A stretch of 46,096 nt of DNA from Bacteroidota bacterium (GCA_027622005.1 JAQBZH010000020.1:1-46096), one strand, 5' to 3'; shown: positions 8,619 through 17,742, numbered from the stretch's first letter. Numbers and translations are program-made. The notes: generated by a model not told the origin, from the letters alone.

Positions 8619-10070
8619 TTAAGCTTCCGATTCAGCCATCAAGGACGTCTCAAAATCGAGCTCAAACCAAAATCGGGTGCCGCGACCCACGGTACTTTCT
8701 ACCTGAATATTTTCGCCGTGGGCAGCCAATATTTGCTTGACGATGCTCAATCCTAGTCCAGTACCGCCACTTTTTCGGGATCGATCGGGATCGACTCGAT
8801 GGAATCTCTCAAAAATCCGCTCGAGATGCTCTTCCGGAATGCCTCGGCCATTATCGACCACCTCAATTCTAACTTTCTCCAAGTGCCTCCGGTATCTACA
8901 CCGGACCGTACCGGAATCGGAGTAAGCGATGGCGTTATCAATCAAATTGATCAGAACTTGCCGGATTCTAGCCCGGTCTGCCCGTACGAAGGCTTCTGGA
9001 TTTTCCACCTGGAGTTCGATATTCTTTTCGGCGGCTTTTACCTTGAGGACTTCGTAGACTTCATTCAGCAGCTCGGATAACTCAAATACCTTGGGCTTGA
9101 TAAGGTCCTCGCGGTATTCTAGACGCGCGATTTCTATCAGATCGTTGAAAAGATTATTCAGCCTTTCAAGATTATTGAGTCCTTTTTCCGCATAAAAACG
9201 GCGCTGATCGTCGGAAAGACTACTTGATGACAAGGCTTCAAGATATCCCCCAACAGCAAATATGGGATTTCGCACTTCATGGGAGACATTTCCAATAAAC
9301 TCGTTTTGAAGATGAGCCATGCGTTCGAGTTCGTCAATTTTAACTTTAAACGTGCCCGACATCAGATTTAGGCTCTTGGCCAGGTCTTGAAACTCCGCCG
9401 CTCGGCTTTCGACCACAATTTGTTCTTCAAATCGACCTTCACTAATGCTTTTGGCGACATTTCGTATGGCTTGAAGCGGTTCTGTTACGCGTTGGGCGGC
9501 AATCCAGCTTCCAAAAACGGCTAATAGAAGTGCCATTACCATGGCAGCGACCATCGTGAATTGGAGTCGGCGAATGAGCCGATACAGAATGGGTCTAGGT
9601 TGACTGATCCGTACGATTATTCCCGAAGCCGGCTGTTTCATCGCAATGTAAAACAGGTGCTCTCCATCTTCGAGGCGCTCCGCATAATTGACGTCTATGC
9701 CTTCCGAAAATTGCATTTCTGGAGAGCTATAGAGAGGATCATTACGATCGGTTTTAACCCCTTCCTCTCCCACAATCAGGGAATCATTCAGAACGAGGTC
9801 GATCCGAATATCCGCCATCCGCTCCATAATCCGCATTCGAATGATGCGATTGACGTTGGCCGTCTCCTCATCCAAAATACCAGAGACTCGCGTAGCCTGC
9901 TGAAACATGGTTTCTTGATAAGCAATCTGCACTTCGTTTTTCAAAACGAAGGTGATGTACAAACCAACTGCAACGACCGCAAGACCGACAAAAAACAGAA
10001 AGGTCAGAATCATCCACGTTTGCGTCGACGCACGCGATGGAAATATCCGCTCGACGAGACGTGAAATCAT
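8619..10070 (-). CDS. Membrane sensor histidine kinase (PhoR/BaeS-like)
   Basis: 483 aa. TM1 is at about 18-43, a periplasmic sensor domain of about 125 residues follows, and TM2 is at about 170-192. A HAMP linker (about 193-245) comes next. The HisKA domain carries phospho-acceptor H264 in GNVSHEVRNPI. The HATPase domain has the N box (LINLIDNAIAYS), G1 (VDNGRGIP), F box (IFERFHRVD) and G2 (GGTGLGLSIVK). It autophosphorylates on H264 and passes the phosphate to the response regulator encoded just upstream (22-bp gap, same transcript). The sensed signal cannot be told from sequence. Length and domain order are standard. Confidence 0.95.
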   Translation of the reverse strand: MISRLVERIFPSRASTQTWMILTFLFFVGLAVVAVGLYITFVLKNEVQIAYQETMFQQATRVSGILDEETANVNRIIRMRIMERMADIRIDLVLNDSLIVGEEGVKTDRNDPLYSSPEMQFSEGIDVNYAERLEDGEHLFYIAMKQPASGIIVRISQPRPILYRLIRRLQFTMVAAMVMALLLAVFGSWIAAQRVTEPLQAIRNVAKSISEGRFEEQIVVESRAAEFQDLAKSLNLMSGTFKVKIDELERMAHLQNEFIGNVSHEVRNPIFAVGGYLEALSSSSLSDDQRRFYAEKGLNNLERLNNLFNDLIEIARLEYREDLIKPKVFELSELLNEVYEVLKVKAAEKNIELQVENPEAFVRADRARIRQVLINLIDNAIAYSDSGTVRCRYRRHLEKVRIEVVDNGRGIPEEHLERIFERFHRVDPDRSRKSGGTGLGLSIVKQILAAHGENIQVESTVGRGTRFWFELDFETSLMAESEA

Positions 10071-10092
10071 AAAAAGACCTTAAAACTGTCTC

Positions 10093-10806
10093 TTATTCTT
10101 CGCCGGCGCTCTCTTCCTCGACAAAGCGATATCCAATGCCGCGAACGGTTTGAATATGCTGGGCGAATGAGCCAAGCTTCTCACGAAGGTTTTTGATGTG
10201 CGCATCGACAGTACGTTCTGTAACCATCATGGCATCTTTCCAGATTGTTTCCAGAAGTTGTTGACGCGTAAACGCCTTCCGAGGATGACGGACCAAATAG
10301 CGAACCAACTCAAACTCGGTCAGCGTTAGTCCGAGATCTTTTCCTTCTAGGGACGCTCTGTACTCATCTTCATAGATGGTCAAATTGCGTACAATAAGGG
10401 TACGGCTCTCTTCGATCCCAGCACGACGCAAGACCGCCTTTACGTGGGCCACAATGACTTGCGGGGAAACAGGTTTCGTTAGGTACGCGTCTGCGCCCAG
10501 CATTAACCCGCGTACCTGGTCATCCTCTTCGCCTTTGGCGGATAGAAACACAATCGGAATTGTTTCTGTTTCTACGCGGCTTCGTAGCCGACGACAGACT
10601 TCATACCCGTCCATTTCTGGCAGCATGATATCCAGAACGAGCAGATCGATGTCTGGAGTTGCTTTTTGAAGCGCCTCACTACCTGTGTAGGCTTTGTGTA
10701 CGTTGAATCCTTCCTGCTCGAGGAAGTGAGCGACGACTTCTACAACATCTTCTTCATCATCGACTAAAAGAATGTGGAGCTGGGACGGGTCAAACGTGCT
10801 TGCCAT
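10093..10806 (-). CDS. OmpR/PhoB-family response regulator
   Basis: 237 aa. The receiver domain (about 10-125) has acidic pair D16/D17, phospho-acceptor D59 (LLVLDIMLPEMDG), switch S89 and K111 in LTKP. The winged-helix DNA-binding domain (about 138-232) has the LTLTEFELVRYL and VDAHIKNLREKLG signatures and ends RTVRGIGYRF. Phosphorylation by the partner kinase should promote dimerisation on tandem DNA sites. It is the first gene of a two-gene operon with the kinase. The 164-bp gap to alr upstream probably contains its promoter. Confidence 0.96.
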   Translation of the reverse strand: MASTFDPSQLHILLVDDEEDVVEVVAHFLEQEGFNVHKAYTGSEALQKATPDIDLLVLDIMLPEMDGYEVCRRLRSRVETETIPIVFLSAKGEEDDQVRGLMLGADAYLTKPVSPQVIVAHVKAVLRRAGIEESRTLIVRNLTIYEDEYRASLEGKDLGLTLTEFELVRYLVRHPRKAFTRQQLLETIWKDAMMVTERTVDAHIKNLREKLGSFAQHIQTVRGIGYRFVEEESAGEE

Positions 10807-10970
10807 GGTGATTCCAGGGGATAAAGCGGCTAATAGAAAGGTAAAGGGAGGAGATCCCCCACATTGAGAGACTCAAAGGGAGCTGAATATACTACATCCA
10901 GAAGAATAACATAAACAACTGCTTGAGTATCACTCGTTCGTGATCAAACAATAACTCGGATTCCGATCAC

Positions 10971-12107
10971 TTATGGTGAATAAATTCGAGGTACTCGATT
11001 GCTTACCCTACACACCTGAACATAAGTGATGCTACTACATTGTTCGGCAACTTCAAAACAAGTGGGCGAATTCTTTCCAAAAATCGTAACGTCATCTCCC
11101 ACAACGACCTCAGAATTGATTTCTGAGGGGTTTCCGAGGTCGACCATGAACATGTCCATGCACACGGTTCCGACTACAGGGTAGGTAGAATCCCCGATTC
11201 GGACCCTGCCACTACTCGATAATTGGCGCGAAATGCCGTCAGCGTATCCAGCAGCAATTGTCGCGATACGTCTCGATGTAGGCGCCACCCAGCGTCCACC
11301 ATACGAAATTGGACTGCCTTTGGGCACCGTTTTGACGGCGCTCACTTTGGTTTTGAATTCCATAACGGGCTGGAGGAGATCAAGGAGCGGGCCGGTCGGC
11401 AGGTCCAACAAGCCGTATAACGCTATTCCTATGCGCGCCATTGACATAAGCGAAGGGTCAATGGAAGGTGGGAAGGTGAAGGTGGCGGCGCTGGCCGCTG
11501 AGTGAAGTGGGGCTGGAGGGCCGCCCAGCGCCTTCATCAGGGCCATGAATCGATCAAACTGAAGATGGGTGAAGCGGGGGTCCTCTTCATCAGCGGATGC
11601 AAAATGAGTCCAAACCGATGCCAGCTTACTCTGCGGACCTTTTTCCACCCCGCGAATGATTTCCACAGATGCTTCAGGCGTCTGGCCGAGTCGTCCCATC
11701 CCAGTGTCCACCTTTACGTGACAAGAGAGGAGCGCCTTCGCTTGTTGAACCGTCCGAAGAGCTTGTTCGCTATCGACAATGGCTTGAAGGTCAAAATCAG
11801 CGTAGAACCCCAAGTTCTCCGGCGAAGGGGGCGAAAAAACAATCAAATCGGCCTGTATTCCTGCTTTCCGGAGCGAAACGGCCTCCCCAAGTGTAGCTAC
11901 GGCTAATTTCGACACACCCTTGGACTCGAGTACCCTAGATACTTCTAGACTTCCGTGACCATAAGCGTCTGCCTTAACGACACCCATTAGCTCTACGCCT
12001 TCCAGCTTCTTCGAGATCTCATCTATGTTATGATGGAGCCGGTCCAGATGGATTTCTGCCCGAGCAGAAACAGGGACAAAGGCGTTGGAGGGTAAATGCG
12101 TTTTCAT
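10971..12107 (-). CDS. alr: Alanine racemase
   Basis: 378 aa. A PLP enzyme that interconverts L- and D-alanine for peptidoglycan in the cytoplasm. The N-terminal TIM barrel carries the Schiff-base lysine K45 in VVKADAYGHG. VDTGMGRLG (about 133-141) and R225/IG (MARIGIALYG) follow. The C-terminal beta domain has the catalytic tyrosine Y269 in PISYGGRW, then AAGYADG and VGTVCMDM. Length is normal. The ATG start gives a short leader before HLDRLHHNI. It is divergent from pyrC across 215 bp. A hairpin-like repeat (GTGATC / GATCAC, 10940-10970) abuts its stop. The product supplies D-Ala to the ligase encoded 2.5 kb away. Confidence 0.95.
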   Translation of the reverse strand: MKTHLPSNAFVPVSARAEIHLDRLHHNIDEISKKLEGVELMGVVKADAYGHGSLEVSRVLESKGVSKLAVATLGEAVSLRKAGIQADLIVFSPPSPENLGFYADFDLQAIVDSEQALRTVQQAKALLSCHVKVDTGMGRLGQTPEASVEIIRGVEKGPQSKLASVWTHFASADEEDPRFTHLQFDRFMALMKALGGPPAPLHSAASAATFTFPPSIDPSLMSMARIGIALYGLLDLPTGPLLDLLQPVMEFKTKVSAVKTVPKGSPISYGGRWVAPTSRRIATIAAGYADGISRQLSSSGRVRIGDSTYPVVGTVCMDMFMVDLGNPSEINSEVVVGDDVTIFGKNSPTCFEVAEQCSSITYVQVCRVSNRVPRIYSP

Positions 12108-12322
12108 CGCGGTAAACTACGCCGGACGATTTTAACTTTGCAGCACGATCCGCAAATTCTATTTTTGGTTACCGGTAGCGAACCTTAGGCCTTATTTCCC
12201 TCCCAAATTCAATTCCTTGTGGATACCGCAAATCTTGGACTAAGCGAACTCAATTCTTCGAGTAAATTACCCTGTGGGTTTGTATTTTTAAGCGGTTGCA
12301 AATCTAGACTCAAACACCCCTT

Positions 12323-13618
12323 ATGACACAGGAGCTAACTCCAAACTTACTAATTGTCGGCGGAACGATTTTGAATCCGCAAACAGGGTCCGCGACTCCG
12401 GCTGATATTTGTATTGAAAACGGAACCATAACGGAAATTGGCGCCAAGCTGGATCGTAAGGGAAAAGCAATTTATGATGCGACCGATAAATTTATCTCTA
12501 TCGGCTGGATGGATATGCATGTCCATTTTAGAGAGCCTGGATACGAGCACAAGGAAACGATCGTAACCGGCAGTCGCGCAGCGGCCTTTGGCGGTTTTAC
12601 GGCCGTGGCGTGTATGCCAAATACAAACCCACCGATTCACACCCGCGACGTAGTTGAGTTCATCATTGAACGAGCGGAGAAGACTCCCGTGGACGTTTAT
12701 CCTATCGCGTGCGTATCGAAAAATAGAGCGGGCGAAAGCTTAGCGGAAATGGCGGATCTGGCTGCTGGTGGCGCCGTTGCTTTTTCAGATGATGGGTCCC
12801 CGGTACAGAACAGTGGTCTGATGCGGCATGCACTTGAATATAGCTCGATGCTCAATATTCCCATTATTAACCACGAGGAAGATCTATCTCTTGGTACCAA
12901 AGGCCACATGCACGAAGGCGAAGTTTCCACCCGATTGGGATTGCCTGGGATTTCGGGACTTTCTGAAGAGATTATGATTGCCAGAGACATTTTGCTCGCC
13001 GAATACACGGGCGGGCATGTCCACGTTGCGCATATTTCGACAGCAAAAGGCGTCGATCAAGTTCGAGAGGCCAAAAAAAGGGGGATAAACATCACAACGG
13101 AAGTTTGCCCTCATCATTTTGCGATCACGGATGCGTTGGTAGAATCCTCAGGGTATCACACCAATACTAAAATGCATCCTCCACTCCGACCCCAATCTGA
13201 TATTGACGGGATAAAAAGAGGATTGGCCGACGGGACGATAGACGCTATTTGTACAGACCACGCACCGCACGCTTCGTTTGAAAAAGAAGTCGAATACATA
13301 GCTGCGCCGTTTGGGATTTTGGGTCTGGAGACGGCCTGGGGATTGACGGGTCGCGAACTCGTTTCGGAAGGTGTTTTGTCCGTTTCTGAAGCGGTTTATA
13401 AACTTTCGATCGCCCCGAGGGAAATCTTACACTTAGCGGTGCCAGAAATTAAAGTCGGTCAAAAAGCGAATTTAACCGTATTCGACGCAACCACGGAATG
13501 GGTCTTTTCTGCAAACGATATCAAGTCGAAAAGTACCAATACGCCGTTTGTTGGCTCCAAAATGGTGGGGAAGGCCTGGGCCATCTACAATAAAGGCTTT
13601 TTTGTCAACAACGGGTAA
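12323..13618 (+). CDS. pyrC: Dihydroorotase
   Basis: 431 aa, class I dihydroorotase of the amidohydrolase superfamily. It closes carbamoyl-aspartate to dihydroorotate in pyrimidine synthesis. Zinc-site motifs are in order: MDMHVHFREPG (metal His pair and substrate Arg), SDDGSPV (bridging Asp region), NHEED (His), HVAHIST (His) and CTDHAPH (catalytic Asp). The ending VFSANDIKSKSTNTPFVG is the usual family finish. The ATG at 12323 gives a conventional N-terminal beta segment (LLIVGGTILNP). It appears monocistronic, divergent from alr and convergent with the phosphoesterase. Confidence 0.95.
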   Translation: MTQELTPNLLIVGGTILNPQTGSATPADICIENGTITEIGAKLDRKGKAIYDATDKFISIGWMDMHVHFREPGYEHKETIVTGSRAAAFGGFTAVACMPNTNPPIHTRDVVEFIIERAEKTPVDVYPIACVSKNRAGESLAEMADLAAGGAVAFSDDGSPVQNSGLMRHALEYSSMLNIPIINHEEDLSLGTKGHMHEGEVSTRLGLPGISGLSEEIMIARDILLAEYTGGHVHVAHISTAKGVDQVREAKKRGINITTEVCPHHFAITDALVESSGYHTNTKMHPPLRPQSDIDGIKRGLADGTIDAICTDHAPHASFEKEVEYIAAPFGILGLETAWGLTGRELVSEGVLSVSEAVYKLSIAPREILHLAVPEIKVGQKANLTVFDATTEWVFSANDIKSKSTNTPFVGSKMVGKAWAIYNKGFFVNNG

Positions 13619-13636
13619 GTTACCTGCACGATGATT

Positions 13637-13653
13637 GTTTTCCTGTCGGAAAA
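13637..13653. terminator. Possible bidirectional terminator between pyrC and the phosphoesterase gene
   Basis: TTTTCC-TGTC-GGAAAA is a 6-bp stem with flanking T and A runs in the 56-bp gap between two convergent genes, so it could act on both strands. It is short and AT-rich. Confidence 0.35.
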
Positions 13654-13674
13654 GAGTCAACGAGCCACCCAAGG

Positions 13675-14376
13675 CTAATGACCGTTTTCCAATCGTTTGC
13701 CCAGCCTTGAGGGTAAACCTTCCTCCCGAATGCGCTGAACCGATCGTTCAACGTTGTACGCGACGCGTCGTAGTTCGAACTCAAACGTTTCCGGGTCAAA
13801 AATGCCAAAACTGGCTCGTGGATCTCCATCTCTGGGTTGCCCAACGCTTCCGACGTTGACCAAAAAACGATGCCCTTTCCGGACTCGGAGCACGCCGAGC
13901 TGGTTGCATAAAACGCCGGGTAGATGGGTGTGTCCGACAAAACAGAGATCTGTCTGAAAATGGTTGAACTGATCTTGAGCTAGAAAGAAAGATTCAACAC
14001 GTAACCATCTTTCCGGATAACCAGGAGAAGCGTGGACAAATGTCATACCCATATCCACGACCGTCAAAGGGAGCTCAGCCAGCCACCTTTTTTGTGCATC
14101 GTCCGTGTTATCAGCGTTGTGTTCAGCGGCAATTTGCCCATCTGCAGGTAAAAAACGAAGACCTTCTCCCGTCGCAACGGCAAGATCATGGTTGCCCAGA
14201 ACCACCTTTTTACACCGCTCTCGAACGAGGTCAATACAGATGACGGGGTCCGCTCCATACCCCACGACATCGCCCAGACAATAAATATCCTGTATTCCTG
14301 ATCTATCGATCTCAGCAAGCACTGCCTCCAATGCAGCAAGATTTGAGTGGATATCCGAGATAATGGCAATCGACAA
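13675..14376 (-). CDS. Calcineurin-like metallophosphoesterase (YfcE/MJ0936 type)
   Basis: 233 aa. The dimetal phosphoesterase motifs are complete: SDIHSN (D8, H10), GDVVGYG, GNHD, HASP and GHTHLP. The rest of the fold ends in NVGSVGQPRDGDPRASFGIFD, typical of small diadenosine-polyphosphatase or phosphodiesterase-like proteins. The start is TTG at 14376. An in-frame stop lies only three codons upstream, and the first residues (SIAIISDIHSN) are the core of strand 1, so no ATG is available. It is divergent from ddl, with the 18-bp tandem repeats in between. The substrate is unknown. Confidence 0.88.
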   Translation of the reverse strand: MSIAIISDIHSNLAALEAVLAEIDRSGIQDIYCLGDVVGYGADPVICIDLVRERCKKVVLGNHDLAVATGEGLRFLPADGQIAAEHNADNTDDAQKRWLAELPLTVVDMGMTFVHASPGYPERWLRVESFFLAQDQFNHFQTDLCFVGHTHLPGVLCNQLGVLRVRKGHRFLVNVGSVGQPRDGDPRASFGIFDPETFEFELRRVAYNVERSVQRIREEGLPSRLGKRLENGH

Positions 14377-14412
14377 AGGATTTCAAGGCTGGAGGTTTTC
14401 AAAAAGGCGCTT

Positions 14413-14466
14413 CCCGAAATGTATCAATAACCCGAAATGTATCAATAACCCGAAATGTATCAATAA
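14413..14466. repeat. Three perfect 18-bp tandem repeats in the phosphoesterase/ddl intergenic region
   Basis: The unit CCCGAAATGTATCAATAA occurs three times without mismatch or spacer (14413-14430, 14431-14448, 14449-14466). It lies 37 bp from the phosphoesterase start and 146 bp from the ddl start. It is not in a coding frame I can support. It could be stacked binding sites or a replication-slippage array. Confidence 0.9.
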
Positions 14467-14611
14467 CACTGCGCCGCCGTCACAAAGATCGGGCGAATGA
14501 AACTCGTATTTCAATATTCATTCTTTCCATTACCGTTTCAGGCCGTATTTTCACAATCGAACAAACGCCTATCATTGGTCTACGAGGGGCGTACAAATAT
14601 CACTCAAGTCC

Positions 14612-15841
14612 ATGCAGCGCAAGCAAATAGGCGTATTTTTTGGCGGTCAGTCCCCAGAGCATGAAGTGTCGGTTATAACCGGTCTTCAAGTCGTAGCTGC
14701 GCTAGACCCCTCGCAGTTTGACGTCACGCCGGTCTATGTGACCAAAGATGGACACTGGTTTATTGGCAACAACCTCGGCGATATCACCCGATACGCAGAC
14801 ATTCCGGCCCTACTTTCAAAAGCTCGGGAAGTCGCACTAGCCTCTGGACCCGGTAGGACGTTGGCATTGGTTGAGCGAAAATCATCGTTTATTGGGTCCT
14901 CAAAGGAGATCTTGCTGGACGTGGCTTTTTTGGCCTTCCACGGGGGGTCAGGGGAGAATGGAGCCGTCCAGGGGTTGTGCGAGACGCTGAATGTGCCGTT
15001 TACCGGCAGCGGGATTGCTGCATCGGCTCTTGGGATGGATAAAGTATTATCCAAAAAGATGTGTCAGATGGTCGGCGTCCCTGTTGTCGATTGGCTGGAA
15101 GTGTGGGAATATGAATGGAGGGGACGGGAAGCCGCCAAACTCGAGGAAATCGAATCCCAAATCGGTTTTCCAGCCATCGTTAAGCCGGTCCGGTTGGGGT
15201 CGTCCATTGGAATTGCCCGAGTTGTGAACCAGGCCGACCTCGACAACGCTATCGAAGAAGCTTTTCGTTACGACGCTTCGGTGATGATAGAAAAATGTGT
15301 CCCCAACCTGCGCGAAATCAATTGCTCTGTTTTGGGTGATGGGTCCGACTGCCAGGTTTCGGTCCTGGAGGAGCCCGTTTCCAAAGAGGGCATCCTATCG
15401 TTTAAGGACAAATACATGAGAGACGGCCTCTCCTCAAAATCAGGAGGCTCAAAATCAAGAGGCTCGAAAAGCCGTCAAGGGGAGGGCATGGCGTCGCTGG
15501 ACCGACTTATTCCGGCCCCAATTTCTCAGGAATTGGGAGAAGAAATTAGCAAACTAGCCCGGCAGATTTTCAAGGCCCTGAACTGCTCTGGCGTCGTTCG
15601 AATCGACTTTCTGATGGATGATGCTTTGCAAAAAGTTTGGTTTAACGAAATCAACACCATCCCGGGATCGTTTTCGTTTTATTTGTGGCAGCCAACCGGA
15701 CTTCCATTTGAGGCGCTCGTACAGAAACTGGTGGAATTGGCCATTTCGAGTTATGAAAATAGGTCGGGGCGGGTTCGTTCCTACGATGTGAATTTGTTGG
15801 CGACCCGGTCGAAAGGCGGACTCAAAGGAGGCAAATCGTAG
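14612..15841 (+). CDS. ddl: D-alanine--D-alanine ligase
   Basis: 409 aa, ATP-grasp ligase that joins two D-Ala for peptidoglycan. Motifs include FGGQSPEHEVS (about 10-20), FHGGSGENGAVQG (109-121), TGSGIAASALGMDK (131-144), FPAIVKPVRLGSSIG (186-200), EINCSVLG (235-242), and GVVRIDFLMD with the metal-binding FNEINTIPG (about 327-352). It is longer than most family members. A Ser/Lys/Gly/Arg-rich insertion (about 271-292) made of SKS(G/R)G repeats sits in the loop after FKDKY, and there is a basic 25-residue C-terminal extension. The insertion is encoded by 15-bp DNA repeats (15433-15462 and a partial third). All core motifs are intact, so the enzyme should be active. Confidence 0.94.
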   Translation: MQRKQIGVFFGGQSPEHEVSVITGLQVVAALDPSQFDVTPVYVTKDGHWFIGNNLGDITRYADIPALLSKAREVALASGPGRTLALVERKSSFIGSSKEILLDVAFLAFHGGSGENGAVQGLCETLNVPFTGSGIAASALGMDKVLSKKMCQMVGVPVVDWLEVWEYEWRGREAAKLEEIESQIGFPAIVKPVRLGSSIGIARVVNQADLDNAIEEAFRYDASVMIEKCVPNLREINCSVLGDGSDCQVSVLEEPVSKEGILSFKDKYMRDGLSSKSGGSKSRGSKSRQGEGMASLDRLIPAPISQELGEEISKLARQIFKALNCSGVVRIDFLMDDALQKVWFNEINTIPGSFSFYLWQPTGLPFEALVQKLVELAISSYENRSGRVRSYDVNLLATRSKGGLKGGKS

Positions 15842-15942
15842 CTGTGGGCCGTTTTACAATCTAAGTTCATCAGAATAAGTCTCAATCAATTTTTGCGCTG
15901 GAGCTATCGCACAAGGGCGGCGCTCCTTCTAGTTCACCACGT

Positions 15943-16869
15943 ATGAAAGCATCTCGTTTATTGTCCTTAATAACCCTTTCGATTTCCATCATTGGGTGCG
16001 TGGCCGCCCTTCCTAGGATCGACAAAGCCAAATTGCTTTCTCATGTGGAGACCCTTTCCTCCGACGTGTACCACGGGCGCCAAACGGGCACGGATGGGGG
16101 TGTTCTAGCGCAATTGTACGTCAAGAATGAAATGGTAATCATGAACCTAACGCCCTGTTTTGAAGCCCTAGAGCAGGCGTTTTCTTTTAGCTCGCGTCAA
16201 TCTCAAACAGAAATAGCAGGAGTTAATATGGTTGGTTTGATTCCCGGATCGGGTTCTTCTGACAAGACAATGGTTGTAACCGCCCACTTCGATCATTTGG
16301 GAAGCCGCGAAGGAGTCGTTTACAATGGTGCGGACGACAACGCATCGGGAACGGCAGCAATGATCGAAATAGCTAGATATTTTACGCAAAACCCACCCGA
16401 ACATACCATCATTTTTGCTGGATTAGACGCCGAAGAGATGGGATTGCAAGGAGCCCGGGCATTGGTGGCATCTTCCTGTATTGCCGACCGTAACGTGGTT
16501 GTCGATTTCAACGTGGACATGATTAGTCGAAGTCCCAAAGGTGAGCTTTATGTAGCTGGAACGCGGCATTACCCGGGGACGAAAGCCATTTTAGAAACGC
16601 TAACTCCCCGAGAAGGAGTGGCTTTGCTGTTTGGTCATGACGTACCTGGGACGGGATCTGAGGACTGGACTTCGGCTTCGGACCATGGGCCGTTTCATCA
16701 AGCAGGCATTCCATTTCTTTATTTCGGGGTCGAGGATCACCCAGGGTATCATCAGCCTTCCGACGATTTTCAGGAAATTACCCCCGAATTTTACTATCAG
16801 AGCGTGGAATTAATTCTGGAAACGATTTTAAAATTCGACGCGAAATTGGATACCATTACGTTTCAATAG
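15943..16869 (+). CDS. M28-family zinc aminopeptidase, probable lipoprotein
   Basis: 308 aa. The signal peptide ends in a lipobox SIIGC (C19), so it is probably anchored to a membrane on the periplasmic side. The M28 di-zinc centre is complete: H115/D117 (TAHFDHLG), bridging D131 or D132 (GADDNASG), catalytic E164/E165 (DAEEMG), D192 (DFNVDMI) and H270 (GYHQPSDD). It would remove N-terminal residues from peptides or dipeptides. The start at 15943 gives a good signal sequence. It follows ddl by 101 bp on the same strand, and co-transcription is uncertain. A GC-rich 8-bp tandem repeat follows the stop. Confidence 0.9.
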   Translation: MKASRLLSLITLSISIIGCVAALPRIDKAKLLSHVETLSSDVYHGRQTGTDGGVLAQLYVKNEMVIMNLTPCFEALEQAFSFSSRQSQTEIAGVNMVGLIPGSGSSDKTMVVTAHFDHLGSREGVVYNGADDNASGTAAMIEIARYFTQNPPEHTIIFAGLDAEEMGLQGARALVASSCIADRNVVVDFNVDMISRSPKGELYVAGTRHYPGTKAILETLTPREGVALLFGHDVPGTGSEDWTSASDHGPFHQAGIPFLYFGVEDHPGYHQPSDDFQEITPEFYYQSVELILETILKFDAKLDTITFQ

Positions 16870-16870
16870 G

Positions 16871-16912
16871 ATTTTCCCCGATTCCCCGATTCCCCGATTC
16901 CCCGATTCCCCG
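16871..16912. repeat. Short tandem repeat (ATTCCCCG)n after the M28 peptidase gene
   Basis: Four perfect ATTCCCCG units (16881-16912) are preceded by one imperfect unit (ATTTTCCCCG) and followed by a CGCGCGCG run, in the 78-bp gap before the MOSC gene. It is likely a slippage-prone microsatellite and contains no dyad. Confidence 0.85.
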
Positions 16913-16947
16913 AGCCCGCGCGCGCTTCAATTCCCAGCTGTTTCCCT

Positions 16948-17742
16948 ATGCACATCGACTATTTGAACATTTTCCCGGTAAAGGCCCTAGCGGGTATATC
17001 CGTGAAATCGGCTGTGATAACGGCAAAAGGTCTGCAGTACGACCGTCGTTTTATGCTCATTGACGCGTCGAATCGATTCATCACCCAACGAACCCATCCG
17101 CAGCTCACCGCGTTTTCAGTTGAATTGGAAGGAAACCACTTAAAAATAAACCACGCTACGACCGGGCAAATTGCTTTTTCAGCAGAGCCTCCTGAAAGCG
17201 AGTCTTTTTCAGCTATCGTCTGGAACGATACGGTCCAAGTTTCGGCGGTTGGGGATGAAGTGGATCAGTTTTTTACGGAAGCGCTAAACGAAACCGTTCG
17301 CCTCGTGGGAATGCCAAAAACAAGTCATCGACAAGTCAATTTGATGTATGGTAAGGAGGGAGATGATGTCAGTTTTGCCGATGCATATCCCATTTTACTC
17401 CTCGGGACAGCATCCATAGATGAATTCAATTCCCGGATAAAGACTCCTGTGCCGCTGAATCGATTTCGCGCCAATATTGGGGTTAGTGGGTCACAACCAT
17501 GGGCTGAGGATATCTGGAATACCGTCCACATAGGAAACGCCGAAATCCAATTGGTTAAGCCGTGTGAACGATGTATCGTTATTCGAACCGACCAAAAAAC
17601 GGGAGAGCGGCACGACGAGCCCATGAAAACGCTGCTCACGTATCGCCGAATGGACAATAAAGTCATGGTCGGGATGAATTGTATCCCAACCACATCAGCT
17701 ATTGGAGCCGAAATACACGTCGGACAGACGCTCACTATTTGA
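16948..17742 (+). CDS. MOSC-domain protein (YcbX/mARC-like)
   Basis: 264 aa. The N-terminal MOSC_N beta-barrel (about 1-115) starts LNIFPVKALAGISV and has the GLQYDRRFMLID signature. The MOSC domain (about 125-262) carries FADAYPILLLG, LNRFRANIGVSG and the molybdenum-cofactor ligand cysteine in KPCERCIVIRTDQKTG. Relatives bind sulfurated Moco and reduce N-hydroxylated compounds with a ferredoxin or flavoprotein partner. There is no fused 2Fe-2S domain here, so a separate electron donor would be needed. Start ATG 16948; no Shine-Dalgarno sequence seen. Cytoplasmic. Confidence 0.9.
   Translation: MHIDYLNIFPVKALAGISVKSAVITAKGLQYDRRFMLIDASNRFITQRTHPQLTAFSVELEGNHLKINHATTGQIAFSAEPPESESFSAIVWNDTVQVSAVGDEVDQFFTEALNETVRLVGMPKTSHRQVNLMYGKEGDDVSFADAYPILLLGTASIDEFNSRIKTPVPLNRFRANIGVSGSQPWAEDIWNTVHIGNAEIQLVKPCERCIVIRTDQKTGERHDEPMKTLLTYRRMDNKVMVGMNCIPTTSAIGAEIHVGQTLTI

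Noticed and set aside
9561-10064. 167-codon frame antisense to the histidine kinase
   Set aside because: It lies fully within a clear gene on the other strand, has poor composition and shows no motif.
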